Assembly: GCA_902524235.1 (NCBI GenBank)
Contig: CABZCF010000007.1
Coordinates: 1-52,622, forward strand
Direction: 5' to 3'
From: an uncultured Pelagibacteraceae bacterium
GTDB taxonomy: Bacteria > Pseudomonadota > Alphaproteobacteria > Pelagibacterales > Pelagibacteraceae
Length of the DNA: 52,622 nt
The translations under genes and the position numbers were made by a program. Under the pieces are notes generated by a model that was not told the origin of the DNA, ran no database searches, and was given only the letters and a program-made list of their open reading frames with translations. This document shows positions 8,646-18,693 of this stretch, piece after piece (the first letter of the stretch is position 1; every line of letters starts with the position of its first letter).

Positions 8646-9561
8646 AAATAAAAATATTTTTTTTTAATTTGTTAAAAAAATTAATTGAATATTGATTTAA
8701 TTGTCTATCTGTTTCTTTCTGTATCAGAATTTTTGTTTCTTTTTCTAAATTAATTTTTGACTTTATTTTTCTTTTATTATCTAGTTTTATTATTAAATAA
8801 CCATTACCAGTTGGTATATAATTAGTAACCTCACCTACACCAATTTTGTCTATCTGGTCGGTTATTTTTTTTGATAATTGTAATTTAGAAATCCAACCTA
8901 TTTCACCACCATACTTTGATGTGTCAGATAAACTAAAAATATTAGCCGCGTTTTCAAAACCTTTACTTTTGATTGTATTTATAATTTCAAGATACTTCTT
9001 GTCTAAATTTTCATTTTCTTCAAGATTAAATAATATCTCTTTCAAGTAATATTCATCGATAAATTCCTTATTCTTAAAATCTTTTAAAAATTTCTTTTTT
9101 AAATCATCTTCATTTATAGATATTTTATTTATGTATTTGTCGTATATTAGTTTGTTCCAGAATAACTCGACTCTCATTTTAAATTTTACCTTATTCAGAT
9201 CTAAATTATAATAAGCAAAATGTTGTCTAATATTTTCCTGATTATTGGTTCCAAGCCTTTTGTTTAATTCCTGTAAAACAATGCTATCAACCTCTGTAGT
9301 ACTATCTTCAATTTTAAAGTATTTTTTTAACTCTAAAAATTTAATCTTCTCTTTAATTGCTGAACTAACAGCGATTTGATTTAATTTTTTTTTTTCTAAG
9401 GATGTTAAATTATTATTTAAAGAGACTAAATAATTTAATTCATCTATAACATCTTGATTAGTAATTATTTCATTTTCTAACTTATAAAGAATCTTTATTT
9501 CAGCTGCTTTTAATGTATTAAATATAGCTAAAAATAATAAACAAATTAATAATTTTTTCAT
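8635..9561 (-). CDS. surA: Periplasmic chaperone / parvulin prolyl isomerase SurA
   Basis: Escorts outer-membrane proteins, including LptD, through the periplasm. A Sec signal peptide (MKKLLICLLFLAIFNTLKAAE) is followed by an N-terminal chaperone domain and one parvulin-type domain at about residues 165-265, with the GGEIGWIS block characteristic of this isomerase family. At 308 residues it is shorter than E. coli SurA, which has two parvulin domains; only one is visible here, as is common in alphaproteobacteria. It lies directly downstream of lptD with a 6-base gap, which supports a role in outer-membrane assembly. Confidence 0.9.
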   Translation of the reverse strand: MKKLLICLLFLAIFNTLKAAEIKILYKLENEIITNQDVIDELNYLVSLNNNLTSLEKKKLNQIAVSSAIKEKIKFLELKKYFKIEDSTTEVDSIVLQELNKRLGTNNQENIRQHFAYYNLDLNKVKFKMRVELFWNKLIYDKYINKISINEDDLKKKFLKDFKNKEFIDEYYLKEILFNLEENENLDKKYLEIINTIKSKGFENAANIFSLSDTSKYGGEIGWISKLQLSKKITDQIDKIGVGEVTNYIPTGNGYLIIKLDNKRKIKSKINLEKETKILIQKETDRQLNQYSINFFNKLKKNIFIYEL

Positions 9562-9567
9562 TTATTT

Positions 9568-11931
9568 TTATTTTAAATTTGGAGTATTTATACTTCCAAA
9601 TGGAACTATAGTTATTGAAAAAAATATATTTTCATCTGGATCTAAATCAATATCGTCATAATAAGTTTTCTTATACTCTACAGATGCTTTTAGACAATCA
9701 TTTTTATACTCGTAAACTAAATCGTAATATTCAGTTAAATTACTTTCCAAATTTTTATTTGTAGAGAAACCAAAAGAATTGTTTCTGTCAAATGAGTATT
9801 TAGTCGTATTTGATAAATAACTTCTATTTTCAATACCATTACTATCTGATAAATATTTAAAAGATGTCATAAAATTATTTACCAAAAAATTAGTCTCGGC
9901 ATAGTTATAGTTTACATCTTTTAAATCATTATCTATAGAAAACGAGTAGTCTAAGTTAAATAAATCTGTTGGTACAAATTTTAAATTTCCTATTATATCT
10001 GATCTTTTTTTGCCAATCGTTGTAACTTTAGGCATATCTTTCTCTTCTTTTAAACGAAATACTTGACCACCAGATAAACTAAAAAACTCTCCACTCTCGT
10101 TATTTAATTTATAATCAGCTCCAACAGTTAAAGATTCTCCTCCCTCTAATACTGTGTTTTCATTTAACCTATCTGTATTGAACAAACTGATAAAATCTAC
10201 TCTTTTATTTGTATTTCTTATATTTTTTGTTTCTGTAGGACTTAATCTTGCAGAAATCTTTGGTGTTAAATAACTTAACTTATTATTATTATTTTTTTTT
10301 AGAGGATATTCTCTATTTAATATTATTCCTGACAACAATTTGTTGTCATAATCTTCTTTTAGGGAAGATGAATTTTCTCCTTTTGTATTCACATTTTTGA
10401 TAATTAAATTAAAGTTATCAACAAATCCACTTTTTGTTATATTTTTGTTAGAATTATATAATAGGTTATTTACCAGTATTCCGTCATAACGATTAGTTTG
10501 ATATTTCTTTTGATGACCTGTTATATCTAAATCTAAACTACCATTTAGATTTGTATTTAATTTTGACTTATAATTAAAAGCTGGATAAACAAATTCATAA
10601 CTATCGGAACTCTTTAAAGTTAAATCCTCAAAAATCTCAAATGACGATCTAAAACTACTGTTTTCATTAATTTCTTCGAAGTCTATATAGCTGTTTAATG
10701 TAGTATGATTATCTACTAAATTCGAATAAATATCATATTTTTTTAGATAATTTCGATTTGAAACACTTTCTAAATTTAACTCAAATTTATTATTATTATT
10801 TAAGGAAAAAAATTTTCCAAATAAATGCGATATTGAGTTCTCATTATCTAATTTAATACTATGATCTAAAATTAGATTAGATTTCTTAAACACTTGCCTG
10901 TATTCACTTTGTAACAAAAATTTGTCATTAAAGAATATTCGAGGTGAAATTGTAACATCCTCACTATCTGAGATAACTTTATAATAAGGAATTTGTAGCG
11001 AACTTCCCAAAAAAGTAGAGTTATTTATTTTAGGCATTAGGAAACCAGATTGTCTTTTAACCGAAGGGTCAGGATGAAAAAAGAATGGAAAATATAAAAC
11101 AGGTTTATCATAAATTCTTAAATATGCATTTTTATATTCTACAACTTTATTTTTTTTATCATGTTTAATTTCCTCAGCTCTCATTTCCCATGGAGGACAT
11201 TTCTCTTTTTCATTTAATTTACAAGACGTGAAAACTCCTTTGTTTACTATGGTTTGATCTTTGTCATTGATTACCGAATTTCCAAAGATTCTAGGATCAT
11301 TTTCTACGTTTCCTAAAATTGATTTATCAAAAAATAATTTTAAGTCTTTACCTGCTATCTCTCCATTTTTTAAGTCTACAAAAGCCTCCTTTAAAATAAA
11401 ATTATTATTATTTATATCCGTTAATTCTAGATTAAACACTTTCGCTTCTTTTTTGTTAAGGTCTAAATTAAATTTACTGACTTTAATTTTGTTACCATTT
11501 TTATCTAAAAGAATAGATTTCTCATTTGAATAAACAGAATTAAATTTCTTATCGTAAATTACCTGCTCTGAAGTTAAAGTGTAACTATCTTCAAGTACAA
11601 TTTCTGAGTTTCCACTTATTATAGCTTTATTTTCTATTCTATTAAATTTTATTTCATCTGATCTAATTTTTAAATCATTTACTTTATCAATCAAAAAAAC
11701 ATTTCCAGAGGAAATTACTAAAGATTTTTTTTTATCTAAAATTGATTGATCACTTAATATTATTAAATTATTATTCGTTTCAACCTCAACATCACCAATT
11801 GCATTTATTATGTTCCCTTCATCAGTGACATTGACTGAATTTGATTTTACTTTAAACTCATCAGATATTGATGAATTATTAAATATAATAAATAAAAAAA
11901 TATATAAAATAAATTTAATTTTATTTTTCAT
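9568..11931 (-). CDS. lptD: LPS-assembly outer-membrane protein LptD
   Basis: Outer-membrane translocon that inserts lipopolysaccharide in the outer leaflet. The start has a signal peptide (about 24 residues), then an OstA/LptA-like beta-jellyroll domain (about residues 30-220), a conserved linker with GVFTSCKLNEKEKCPPWEM, and a long beta-strand-rich C-terminal region that would form the barrel. Cysteines in the linker and a further Cys near the C-terminus could form the disulfides needed for maturation. At 787 residues the size is normal. It overlaps lptG by 11 bases. Confidence 0.95.
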   Translation of the reverse strand: MKNKIKFILYIFLFIIFNNSSISDEFKVKSNSVNVTDEGNIINAIGDVEVETNNNLIILSDQSILDKKKSLVISSGNVFLIDKVNDLKIRSDEIKFNRIENKAIISGNSEIVLEDSYTLTSEQVIYDKKFNSVYSNEKSILLDKNGNKIKVSKFNLDLNKKEAKVFNLELTDINNNNFILKEAFVDLKNGEIAGKDLKLFFDKSILGNVENDPRIFGNSVINDKDQTIVNKGVFTSCKLNEKEKCPPWEMRAEEIKHDKKNKVVEYKNAYLRIYDKPVLYFPFFFHPDPSVKRQSGFLMPKINNSTFLGSSLQIPYYKVISDSEDVTISPRIFFNDKFLLQSEYRQVFKKSNLILDHSIKLDNENSISHLFGKFFSLNNNNKFELNLESVSNRNYLKKYDIYSNLVDNHTTLNSYIDFEEINENSSFRSSFEIFEDLTLKSSDSYEFVYPAFNYKSKLNTNLNGSLDLDITGHQKKYQTNRYDGILVNNLLYNSNKNITKSGFVDNFNLIIKNVNTKGENSSSLKEDYDNKLLSGIILNREYPLKKNNNNKLSYLTPKISARLSPTETKNIRNTNKRVDFISLFNTDRLNENTVLEGGESLTVGADYKLNNESGEFFSLSGGQVFRLKEEKDMPKVTTIGKKRSDIIGNLKFVPTDLFNLDYSFSIDNDLKDVNYNYAETNFLVNNFMTSFKYLSDSNGIENRSYLSNTTKYSFDRNNSFGFSTNKNLESNLTEYYDLVYEYKNDCLKASVEYKKTYYDDIDLDPDENIFFSITIVPFGSINTPNLK

Positions 11932-13006
11932 TAATTTTTATTAAACCTATAGTTGAGAACAATGATAGTATAAATATAGGGAACCAAACAGATAAAAAAA
12001 CCGGTATTCGTTCATTTATTCCCATTATGTTGAACACATAATTTAAATAATAGATAAAAACAGATAAAATAATACCCAATATTATATTAAAAATTTTAGA
12101 TTTATTATATTTTGTATTCATCATTAGCACTGACCCTATTAATATCATTATAATTAAATAAATTGGCATAGATAATATTTTATGTAATTCACTTTCAACA
12201 TCTAAAGTGGAATATCCCAATGATTTAAAATCATTATATTGATTTTTCAATTGTAGTAAATTTAAAGACGAAAGGTTTGAAAATAAATTGTTAACTTTTA
12301 GATAATCAAAGTTACTTTTAAAAAGCATTTTTTCTTTTTTTATAATTTTTCCTGAAACATCATACTGTTTTGCATTATTTATAACCCAATTTTTTTCTTT
12401 AATGTCTGCGGTATCAGCAATTATTGTATTAATAAGTGTGAAATTATTATCTAACTGATTTATGGATATATTTTTGAGTATATTTTTTTCAATTATCTCA
12501 GCATTAATAATATTTATTGTGTCTTCAACTTCATCTTTGATCCAGAGTCCCTCCTCATTAATTACAGCAAGATATTTGTTATCATTAGTAAAATTATTTT
12601 TAAAATTTAAATAATTATGTTTTAAACTCGAAGAAAATGTGTGGAAAACAATAATAATAACAATTCCTAAAGCAAAAGTTAAAAAAGCAATAATCTTTAT
12701 AATATCAAAATTGGTTACGCCATAGTTTTTTAATAATATCAACTCATTCTTATTAAATAGATTTATAAAAAAAAGCTGTGTGGTTATTAGAAATATAAAG
12801 GGAAATATTTGGAAAATAATTGATGGTACGTTCAAAAATGTAAAAAGTAATGGATAATATATTCCTAAATTAAGACTATTAAAAAAACTTACTTCTTCAA
12901 GTATATTTAATACAAAAATTAAACTAGTAAAAATTATAGTTATAATAAAAAAGCTTTTCAAAAAGAGTTTAATTAAATAATTTTTATGACCACTTAGTAA
13001 TTTCAT
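11921..13006 (-). CDS. lptG: LPS export ABC permease LptG
   Basis: Inner-membrane half of the LptB2FG lipopolysaccharide extractor. It has an N-terminal membrane block of three helices (about residues 15-120), a central periplasmic beta-jellyroll domain, and three C-terminal helices. This matches the YjgP/YjgQ family. LptF and LptG share that layout. The call as LptG rests on gene order (second after lptF, before lptD) and on the N-terminus with LKSFFIITIIFTSLIFVLNILEEV. The ATPase LptB is not in this window. Confidence 0.9.
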   Translation of the reverse strand: MKLLSGHKNYLIKLFLKSFFIITIIFTSLIFVLNILEEVSFFNSLNLGIYYPLLFTFLNVPSIIFQIFPFIFLITTQLFFINLFNKNELILLKNYGVTNFDIIKIIAFLTFALGIVIIIVFHTFSSSLKHNYLNFKNNFTNDNKYLAVINEEGLWIKDEVEDTINIINAEIIEKNILKNISINQLDNNFTLINTIIADTADIKEKNWVINNAKQYDVSGKIIKKEKMLFKSNFDYLKVNNLFSNLSSLNLLQLKNQYNDFKSLGYSTLDVESELHKILSMPIYLIIMILIGSVLMMNTKYNKSKIFNIILGIILSVFIYYLNYVFNIMGINERIPVFLSVWFPIFILSLFSTIGLIKINEK

Positions 13007-13008
13007 AT

Positions 13009-14121
13009 TTATTCTTTTAATTTAAATTGTAAAAATATATAAAACATTAAGCTTATTAAAAAAGGCATAATCAAAATTGAAATATTTTTTAATATAAATT
13101 CACTAGAATATTTACTGAGAATTTGTGAAAGTATTATAAAAATCATACCTGCTAAAAAAATTAAAATTTTGTGTCTATTAAAATTATTTTCTAATTCCGA
13201 TTTAAGTGCTAAACAGCTACCAAATAAGCTTATTATGAGTATATAAAATGGTACAATTAGTCTTTTATAAACTTCTTCATTAACTACAGATATGCTATCT
13301 TTATTACAATTCAAATTTCTTTCAACAAATCCAATATTATATTTATAAAAATTTCTTATACATTTTATTAATAATTCAGTCGATTGTTCTTGTATTTTGG
13401 GTGCGATAGTAGTTTTAGTTGTGAAATTTGAAAGATTGAATTTTGTTTTATCAAATGTAATTAAGTTAGTACTATTACCACTTCTATCAATTATACTTCC
13501 GTTGTATAATTCAAGATAATATTCTTTATTAACTCTTTTAAGTAAACCACTTTTTGCTAAAATTATTTGTGAAAATTCAGTGTCACCCTCCTTCAAAAAA
13601 ATATTTTCAAGCTGTCCCTTATCATTTTTTTTATCAATGAATATTGTTAAATCTTCAACTGCATTTATAAATTTTTTAGATTTTAATAAAGAGGGAAAAT
13701 AATCGATATTAGATGACCTAATATAAGACCTTGCTATATCCTGGCTTTTAGGAACAATAAAAGCATTCAGTATGATTTGTATAAATATTAATAAAAATGA
13801 TATTTTTATTATAAAATTCAAAAATTTTTTTTTTTTAATTCCATTAGTCCATAGTATCAATAATTCATTTTTTTCTTCATATCTTAAAATTGTATAAAAT
13901 ATAGATATAAAAAAAATAAAAAGTAATAAACGAGAGAAAATTTTTGGAAAGCTAAGGAGGGTGTAATATAAATAAACTTTAAAACTATGTCCATCCTCAG
14001 ACACAAAATCTAAGTAATTTACAGCTTGTATTACCCAAACTATTAGACTTAAACTTAAAATGCCTATTAAAAAAAAACCTATAATATCGAAAAAAAATTT
14101 TCTAAAAATTAATTTTTCCAT
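13009..14121 (-). CDS. lptF: LPS export ABC permease LptF
   Basis: Partner of LptG in the LptB2FG complex. The 370-residue protein has the YjgP/YjgQ family pattern: an N-terminal block with WVIQAVNYLDFV and three helices, a periplasmic jellyroll domain (about residues 130-270), and C-terminal helices. It is the first gene of the six-gene envelope unit and is divergent from pepA over a 59-base spacer that must contain both promoters. A TATAAT at 14146-14151 on the plus strand could serve pepA. Confidence 0.9.
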   Translation of the reverse strand: MEKLIFRKFFFDIIGFFLIGILSLSLIVWVIQAVNYLDFVSEDGHSFKVYLYYTLLSFPKIFSRLLLFIFFISIFYTILRYEEKNELLILWTNGIKKKKFLNFIIKISFLLIFIQIILNAFIVPKSQDIARSYIRSSNIDYFPSLLKSKKFINAVEDLTIFIDKKNDKGQLENIFLKEGDTEFSQIILAKSGLLKRVNKEYYLELYNGSIIDRSGNSTNLITFDKTKFNLSNFTTKTTIAPKIQEQSTELLIKCIRNFYKYNIGFVERNLNCNKDSISVVNEEVYKRLIVPFYILIISLFGSCLALKSELENNFNRHKILIFLAGMIFIILSQILSKYSSEFILKNISILIMPFLISLMFYIFLQFKLKE

Positions 14122-14180
14122 TGAATTGAGTTAATATTATTTATATATAATCATTTTCTTAAATTTATATTTTAAAAATT

Positions 14181-15629
14181 ATGAGTGTTCAAGTTGTCTA
14201 TAGGAATAAAAAGAAAATAGCAAATTCTAGAATACAAGCTATTTTCACAAGTGAAAATTTTAGAATTAGTGAAATAAATTCTTTATCAAATATAGACATA
14301 TTTAAACTAAAAAAATTAATTAATCCTAAATCAAATAATTCAAAAGATATTTTTCATCTTAATTTAGATAACAAAATAATTGTTTTAGTTCCTGTTGAAA
14401 AAAATTATAATACAAATGATTTTGAGAATCTTGGGGCAAAATTTTACGAATATTTAAAAAAAAATTCGTTTAAAAAAATTTCGTTAGCAAAAAATTTTAT
14501 GGATGTTAATGATTTTAATCATTTTATTCATGGTTTAAAAATTAAATCTTATGAATTTAATTTGTACAAAGGTTTGAAAAAAAAAAATTTATTTTTAATT
14601 GAAGCATCAGTCGACTTATCTAAAAAAGATAAAATAAATATCAAAAAATTAAATTCTATTGAAACAGGAATTAATTTTGCTCGTGATCTTGTATCTGAAC
14701 CACCAAACGTTCTTTTCCCAAAAGAGTATGTAAGACGATTACTAAAATTAAAAAAAATTGGTATCAAGATTACAATTTACAATGAAGCGAAAATGAAAAA
14801 ATTAGGTATGAATTCTCTTTTAGGAGTCGGAAAAGGAAGCTCTAAAGAGTCATACTTAGTTACCTTAGAATACTATGGTAATAAAAAAAATAAGAATAAA
14901 TTAATTTCTTTTGTTGGAAAAGGTGTTTGTTTTGATACTGGAGGAATTTCACTTAAACCAGCTAGATTTATGGAGGAAATGAAATATGACATGGCTGGTT
15001 CCGCAGTAGTATCTGGGTTAATGCAAAGTCTTGCGTTAAGAAAAGCCAACATAAATGTTGTTGGAGTAGTTGGTCTTGTTGAAAATATGCCAGGCGGAAA
15101 TGCACAAAGACCTGGAGATATAGTAAAATCATACAGCGGTAAAACTATTGAAGTTTTAAATACAGATGCAGAAGGAAGGCTAGTTTTAGCAGATGCATTA
15201 ACATTTACTGAGAAAAAGTTTAAACCAAAATTTATAATAGACTTAGCTACCTTGACTGGTGCGATTATTGTTTCCCTTGGAGAGGAATATGCAGGTTTAT
15301 TTTCAAACAATGATGAATTGTCTGAAAAATTATACAAAGTAGGTTTAGAAGTTAACGAAAAAGTTTGGAGATTACCTTTAAATAAAAACTACGATAAATT
15401 AATAAATTCTTCAATTGCAGATGTACAAAATATTAATTATTCTGGGGGCGCAGGATCAATCACTGCAGCACAATTTTTGCAAAGATTTATTTTAAAAAAT
15501 ACTCCTTGGGCACATTTAGATATAGCTGGAATGGCTTTTTCAAAGAAAGCTGCAAATTTAAATCCAAGTGGTGCGACTGGATTTGGGGTTAGACTGCTAA
15601 ATCAATTAATTCATAAATATTATGAGTAA
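14181..15629 (+). CDS. pepA: Leucyl aminopeptidase (M17 family)
   Basis: Two-metal cytoplasmic aminopeptidase that removes N-terminal residues from peptides. The C-terminal catalytic domain shows the metal ligands in GKGVCFDTGGISLKP, the catalytic KYDMAGSA, and the signature NTDAEGRLVLADAL. The N-terminal domain (about 160 residues) is divergent, as usual. At 482 residues the length is normal. The stop overlaps the ndk start by 8 bases. The nearby lptF-pepA divergence is conserved in alphaproteobacteria. Confidence 0.96.
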   Translation: MSVQVVYRNKKKIANSRIQAIFTSENFRISEINSLSNIDIFKLKKLINPKSNNSKDIFHLNLDNKIIVLVPVEKNYNTNDFENLGAKFYEYLKKNSFKKISLAKNFMDVNDFNHFIHGLKIKSYEFNLYKGLKKKNLFLIEASVDLSKKDKINIKKLNSIETGINFARDLVSEPPNVLFPKEYVRRLLKLKKIGIKITIYNEAKMKKLGMNSLLGVGKGSSKESYLVTLEYYGNKKNKNKLISFVGKGVCFDTGGISLKPARFMEEMKYDMAGSAVVSGLMQSLALRKANINVVGVVGLVENMPGGNAQRPGDIVKSYSGKTIEVLNTDAEGRLVLADALTFTEKKFKPKFIIDLATLTGAIIVSLGEEYAGLFSNNDELSEKLYKVGLEVNEKVWRLPLNKNYDKLINSSIADVQNINYSGGAGSITAAQFLQRFILKNTPWAHLDIAGMAFSKKAANLNPSGATGFGVRLLNQLIHKYYE

Positions 15630-16032
15630 TACTCAAAAAACACTTTCAATTATCAAGCCTGACGCTGTACAGAGAAATTTAACTGAGGAAATTAAAAGTA
15701 TATTTAAAAAAAACGATTTTGAAATAACAAGTGAAAAAAAAATTAAGATTTCAAAAGAAGAGGCCGAGAAATTTTATATAGTTCATCAAACAAAGCCATT
15801 TTATGAAGACTTATGTAATTATTTATCATCAGGTCCAATAGTTGTTATGATTTTAAGTAAAGAAAATGCAGTTCTAGCAAACAGAGAATTAATGGGTGCT
15901 ACTAATCCAGAGGATGCGAAAGAGGGTACGATACGTAAAAAATATGGTCTTTCTATTGATAAAAATTCAGTTCATGGGTCTGATAGTGAGGAAAATGCTA
16001 AGAAAGAAATAGATTTTTTTTTTAATAATTAG
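15622..16032 (+). CDS. ndk: Nucleoside diphosphate kinase
   Basis: Transfers the terminal phosphate between nucleoside tri- and diphosphates through a phosphohistidine. It shows TLSIIKPDAVQRNL at the N-terminus and the active-site NSVHGSDSEENAKKEI with His118. The length of 136 residues is close to the usual 140. It overlaps the end of pepA by 8 bases and the convergent purN by 11 bases, so it is probably co-transcribed with pepA. Confidence 0.97.
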   Translation: MSNTQKTLSIIKPDAVQRNLTEEIKSIFKKNDFEITSEKKIKISKEEAEKFYIVHQTKPFYEDLCNYLSSGPIVVMILSKENAVLANRELMGATNPEDAKEGTIRKKYGLSIDKNSVHGSDSEENAKKEIDFFFNN

Positions 16033-16603
16033 TAAATATTTTTTTAATTGATTTCGGGTATAATTTATATTCTTCCTTTAAAACTCTGATTTTTAAACTT
16101 TTTATATTATCATTTTTAAATATTTTTATTTTTTTTTGTAAAATAATTTTACCACCATCCAATTTTTCATTTACGAAATGAACAGAACATCCAGTAAATT
16201 TTTCATTGTTTTCTAAAACTCTCTCGTGAGTATTGAGACCTTTGTACCTAGGCAACAATGAAGGGTGAATATTTATAATTTTTCCTTTAAATGACTTAAT
16301 AAAATCTTTTGATAAAATTTTTAGAAATCCTGCTAAACATATTAATTTTATATTATTATAATTTAAAATTTTTAATAAATTATTAATTTCACTCTTTTTC
16401 GAAAAATTTATAATTTTAAATTTTATTTTATTTTTTTTGGCGTATCTTATTCCATAAGCTTTTTTATTGTTTGAAATCACCATATTTATTTTAATAGGTG
16501 AGCTATTTTTTTTGGAAAATTCGATTAAATTTTTTAAATTAGTTCCACGACCGGATATAAATACTGAGGTATTTATTTTATTTACTCCAATCAATTTTAC
16601 CAT
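16022..16603 (-). CDS. purN: Phosphoribosylglycinamide formyltransferase
   Basis: Third step of purine synthesis: transfers a formyl group from 10-formyl-THF to GAR. It shows the N-terminal phosphate-binding SGRGTNLKNLI and the family signature HPSLLPRYKGLNTHERVL, followed by GCSVHFVNEKLDGG, which contains the catalytic Asp. At 193 residues the length is normal. It overlaps the 3' end of purM by 26 bases on the same strand; purM-purN is a conserved pair acting on adjacent purine intermediates. Confidence 0.96.
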   Translation of the reverse strand: MVKLIGVNKINTSVFISGRGTNLKNLIEFSKKNSSPIKINMVISNNKKAYGIRYAKKNKIKFKIINFSKKSEINNLLKILNYNNIKLICLAGFLKILSKDFIKSFKGKIINIHPSLLPRYKGLNTHERVLENNEKFTGCSVHFVNEKLDGGKIILQKKIKIFKNDNIKSLKIRVLKEEYKLYPKSIKKIFTNY

Positions 16604-17609
16604 TTAAAATAACTGTTTTTTTATTTTTAATTATCTTCCCTATAACATAAGGTTTATATTTTGGATTAAAAAATTTATTTATTTTATTCAAATTATTTTT
16701 ATTAACAATAATACAAAAACCTACTCCACAATTAAATGTCTTAATCATCTCTTTATCAGTAATATTAAATTTTTTTATCCACCTAAAAATTTTTAAAGTT
16801 TTTATTTTACTTAGATCAATTTCAGCAGACAATCCTTTTGGTATAACTCTTAAAATATTATCTTTTAATCCACCACCAGTAATATTTGCACAAACTTTTA
16901 TCAATCTTTTTCTATTTAGATCTAAAATCTCTTTTGTATATATTTTAGTGGGTTTGATTAATTCTTTTTTAAGAAAAGAATTTTTACTTATCTTAATATT
17001 ATTTTTTTTTAAGATATGTCTCACTAATGAATATCCATTTGAGTGAAGTCCACTAGAAGGAATTGCCAAAATAAGATCACCACTTTTTAAATTTTTTTTT
17101 TTAAAAATATTTTTTTTTTTAACAAACCCAACTGCAAAACCTGCAAGATCAAATTTACCTTTTGTGTATGTGCCTGGCATCTCAGCTGTTTCACCACCGA
17201 CTAACATGCATTCAGATAATTCACATCCTTTCGATATGCCTTTAATTATTAATTTAAGTTTTTTTAAAATAATCTTATCTATTGAAATATAATCAAGAAA
17301 AATAAATGGTTTAGCACCTTGAACTATTAGATCATTTACGCTCATAGCAACTAAATCTATCCCAATAGTATCAAATTTATTCAATTCATTTGCAATTTCT
17401 ATTTTAGTTCCAACACCATCTGTACTTGCTACCAAATAACCGTTTGAATAAGATTGTGGTATTTTAGAAATTGATCCAAAACCTCCAATATTTTTAAATT
17501 CTTTATTATTGTTGTGTTTTTTAGCTAAAGATGAAATATAATTAACAAACTTGTCTGCAGCTTTTATATTAACTCCACTTTTTGTATATGTTAGATTACT
17601 TTTTCTCAT
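16578..17609 (-). CDS. purM: Phosphoribosylformylglycinamidine cyclo-ligase (AIR synthase)
   Basis: ATP-dependent ring closure that makes aminoimidazole ribonucleotide in purine synthesis. It shows YTKSGVNI at the N-terminus, STDGVGTKIEIA, LDYISIDK, the GGETAEMPGTY loop and LILAIPSSGLHSNGYSLVR, all standard for PurM. At 343 residues it is full length. The start codon at 17609-17607 overlaps the start codon of the divergent gene at 17608, so its promoter must lie within that neighbour. Confidence 0.97.
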   Translation of the reverse strand: MRKSNLTYTKSGVNIKAADKFVNYISSLAKKHNNNKEFKNIGGFGSISKIPQSYSNGYLVASTDGVGTKIEIANELNKFDTIGIDLVAMSVNDLIVQGAKPFIFLDYISIDKIILKKLKLIIKGISKGCELSECMLVGGETAEMPGTYTKGKFDLAGFAVGFVKKKNIFKKKNLKSGDLILAIPSSGLHSNGYSLVRHILKKNNIKISKNSFLKKELIKPTKIYTKEILDLNRKRLIKVCANITGGGLKDNILRVIPKGLSAEIDLSKIKTLKIFRWIKKFNITDKEMIKTFNCGVGFCIIVNKNNLNKINKFFNPKYKPYVIGKIIKNKKTVILNGKIDWSK

Positions 17610-18693
17610 GAATATTTTTTTTTTTAGTTTAAATAAAAGAAAACATTTAAAAATATATACATTTTTTTTAGCATTGTTTATTTATTTAACAATCTTTTCA
17701 ACAGAATATTCTAAAGCTAAAAACTACATTGTTAAAAATGTGGAAATAATTGAACCTTACGGCGTTAATTTTAAAAAAAATAAGATTATTGATAAGGCCT
17801 TTAGATCTGCTTTTAATATTTTAATAGCTAAAATCATAATTTCAGATGATTTAAATAAAATTAAAAATGTTGATACAATGCTTATAAAATCAATGGTAGA
17901 CTCATTTACAATTGCTGATGAACAATTTATTGAAAATAATTATCTAGCAAAAATAAATGTTTCATTTGAAAAAAAAAAGGTTTTAGATTTTTTATATAAA
18001 AAAAATATTACTCCAGCGATTCCACTGGATAAAAAAATTGTATTTTTACCAATATTAATAAATTTAAATTCAAACGATCTATCAATTTATTTAAATAATA
18101 AATTTTATTCAAATTGGAATAAATTTATAGATCAGTCAGAATTATTAACTTATATTTTGCCAAGTGAAGATTTGGAGGATTATTCTATAATTAAAAAAAA
18201 TTTAGAAAATATTGAAAATTATAATTTTGAAAATCTATTATCTAAATATAATGAAGATTTTATAGTAGCAATTTTTTTTCAAGATAATATTAATTTTAAT
18301 GTTTTGTCTAAAATTAATTTTAATGATAAATTGATCATATCAAATTCAGAATTTGAAGATGTTAATCCGGAAAATATTGAAAAAATTCTTAGTATTATAA
18401 AAAAATTAAAAAGTAATTATGAAAATTATTGGAAAAAAGAGAATCTAGTTAACATATCTATAAAACTGCCATTAACAATATCGATGGACTCTAAAAATTT
18501 AAAATCATTAAAAAGATTTGAGCAAGAATTGAATAGCTCAGATTTAGTATTTAATTATTATGTTGAGTCCGTTACAAATAATAAAACTATTTATAAAATA
18601 ATTTACAATAGTACACCTAAAAAATTTATTAAAAATTTTGAGGATAGAAATTTCCAAATAGATTATAATAATGAAATTTGGCTGATCAAATGA
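17608..18693 (+). CDS. DUF2066 family exported protein
   Basis: The start is set at 17608, giving a positively charged N-terminus and one hydrophobic segment (about residues 15-35) that looks like a signal peptide or anchor. The rest is about 320 soluble residues. The placement downstream of divergent purM and upstream of an HdaA-like gene is the usual place of DUF2066 proteins in alphaproteobacteria, and the N-terminal part (IVKNVEIIEPYGVNF...KAFRSAFNILIAKI) fits that family. No function is established. It overlaps hdaA in an ATGA junction. An upstream TTG-type start (17551) lies inside purM and is unlikely. Confidence 0.7.
   Translation: MNIFFFSLNKRKHLKIYTFFLALFIYLTIFSTEYSKAKNYIVKNVEIIEPYGVNFKKNKIIDKAFRSAFNILIAKIIISDDLNKIKNVDTMLIKSMVDSFTIADEQFIENNYLAKINVSFEKKKVLDFLYKKNITPAIPLDKKIVFLPILINLNSNDLSIYLNNKFYSNWNKFIDQSELLTYILPSEDLEDYSIIKKNLENIENYNFENLLSKYNEDFIVAIFFQDNINFNVLSKINFNDKLIISNSEFEDVNPENIEKILSIIKKLKSNYENYWKKENLVNISIKLPLTISMDSKNLKSLKRFEQELNSSDLVFNYYVESVTNNKTIYKIIYNSTPKKFIKNFEDRNFQIDYNNEIWLIK

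Noticed and set aside
14575-14590. Long A-runs (for example in pepA, purM and the AsmA-like gene) as phase-variable slippage sites
   Set aside because: Such runs are frequent in Lys-rich genes of this A/T-rich genome and appear in housekeeping genes where switching would be lethal.
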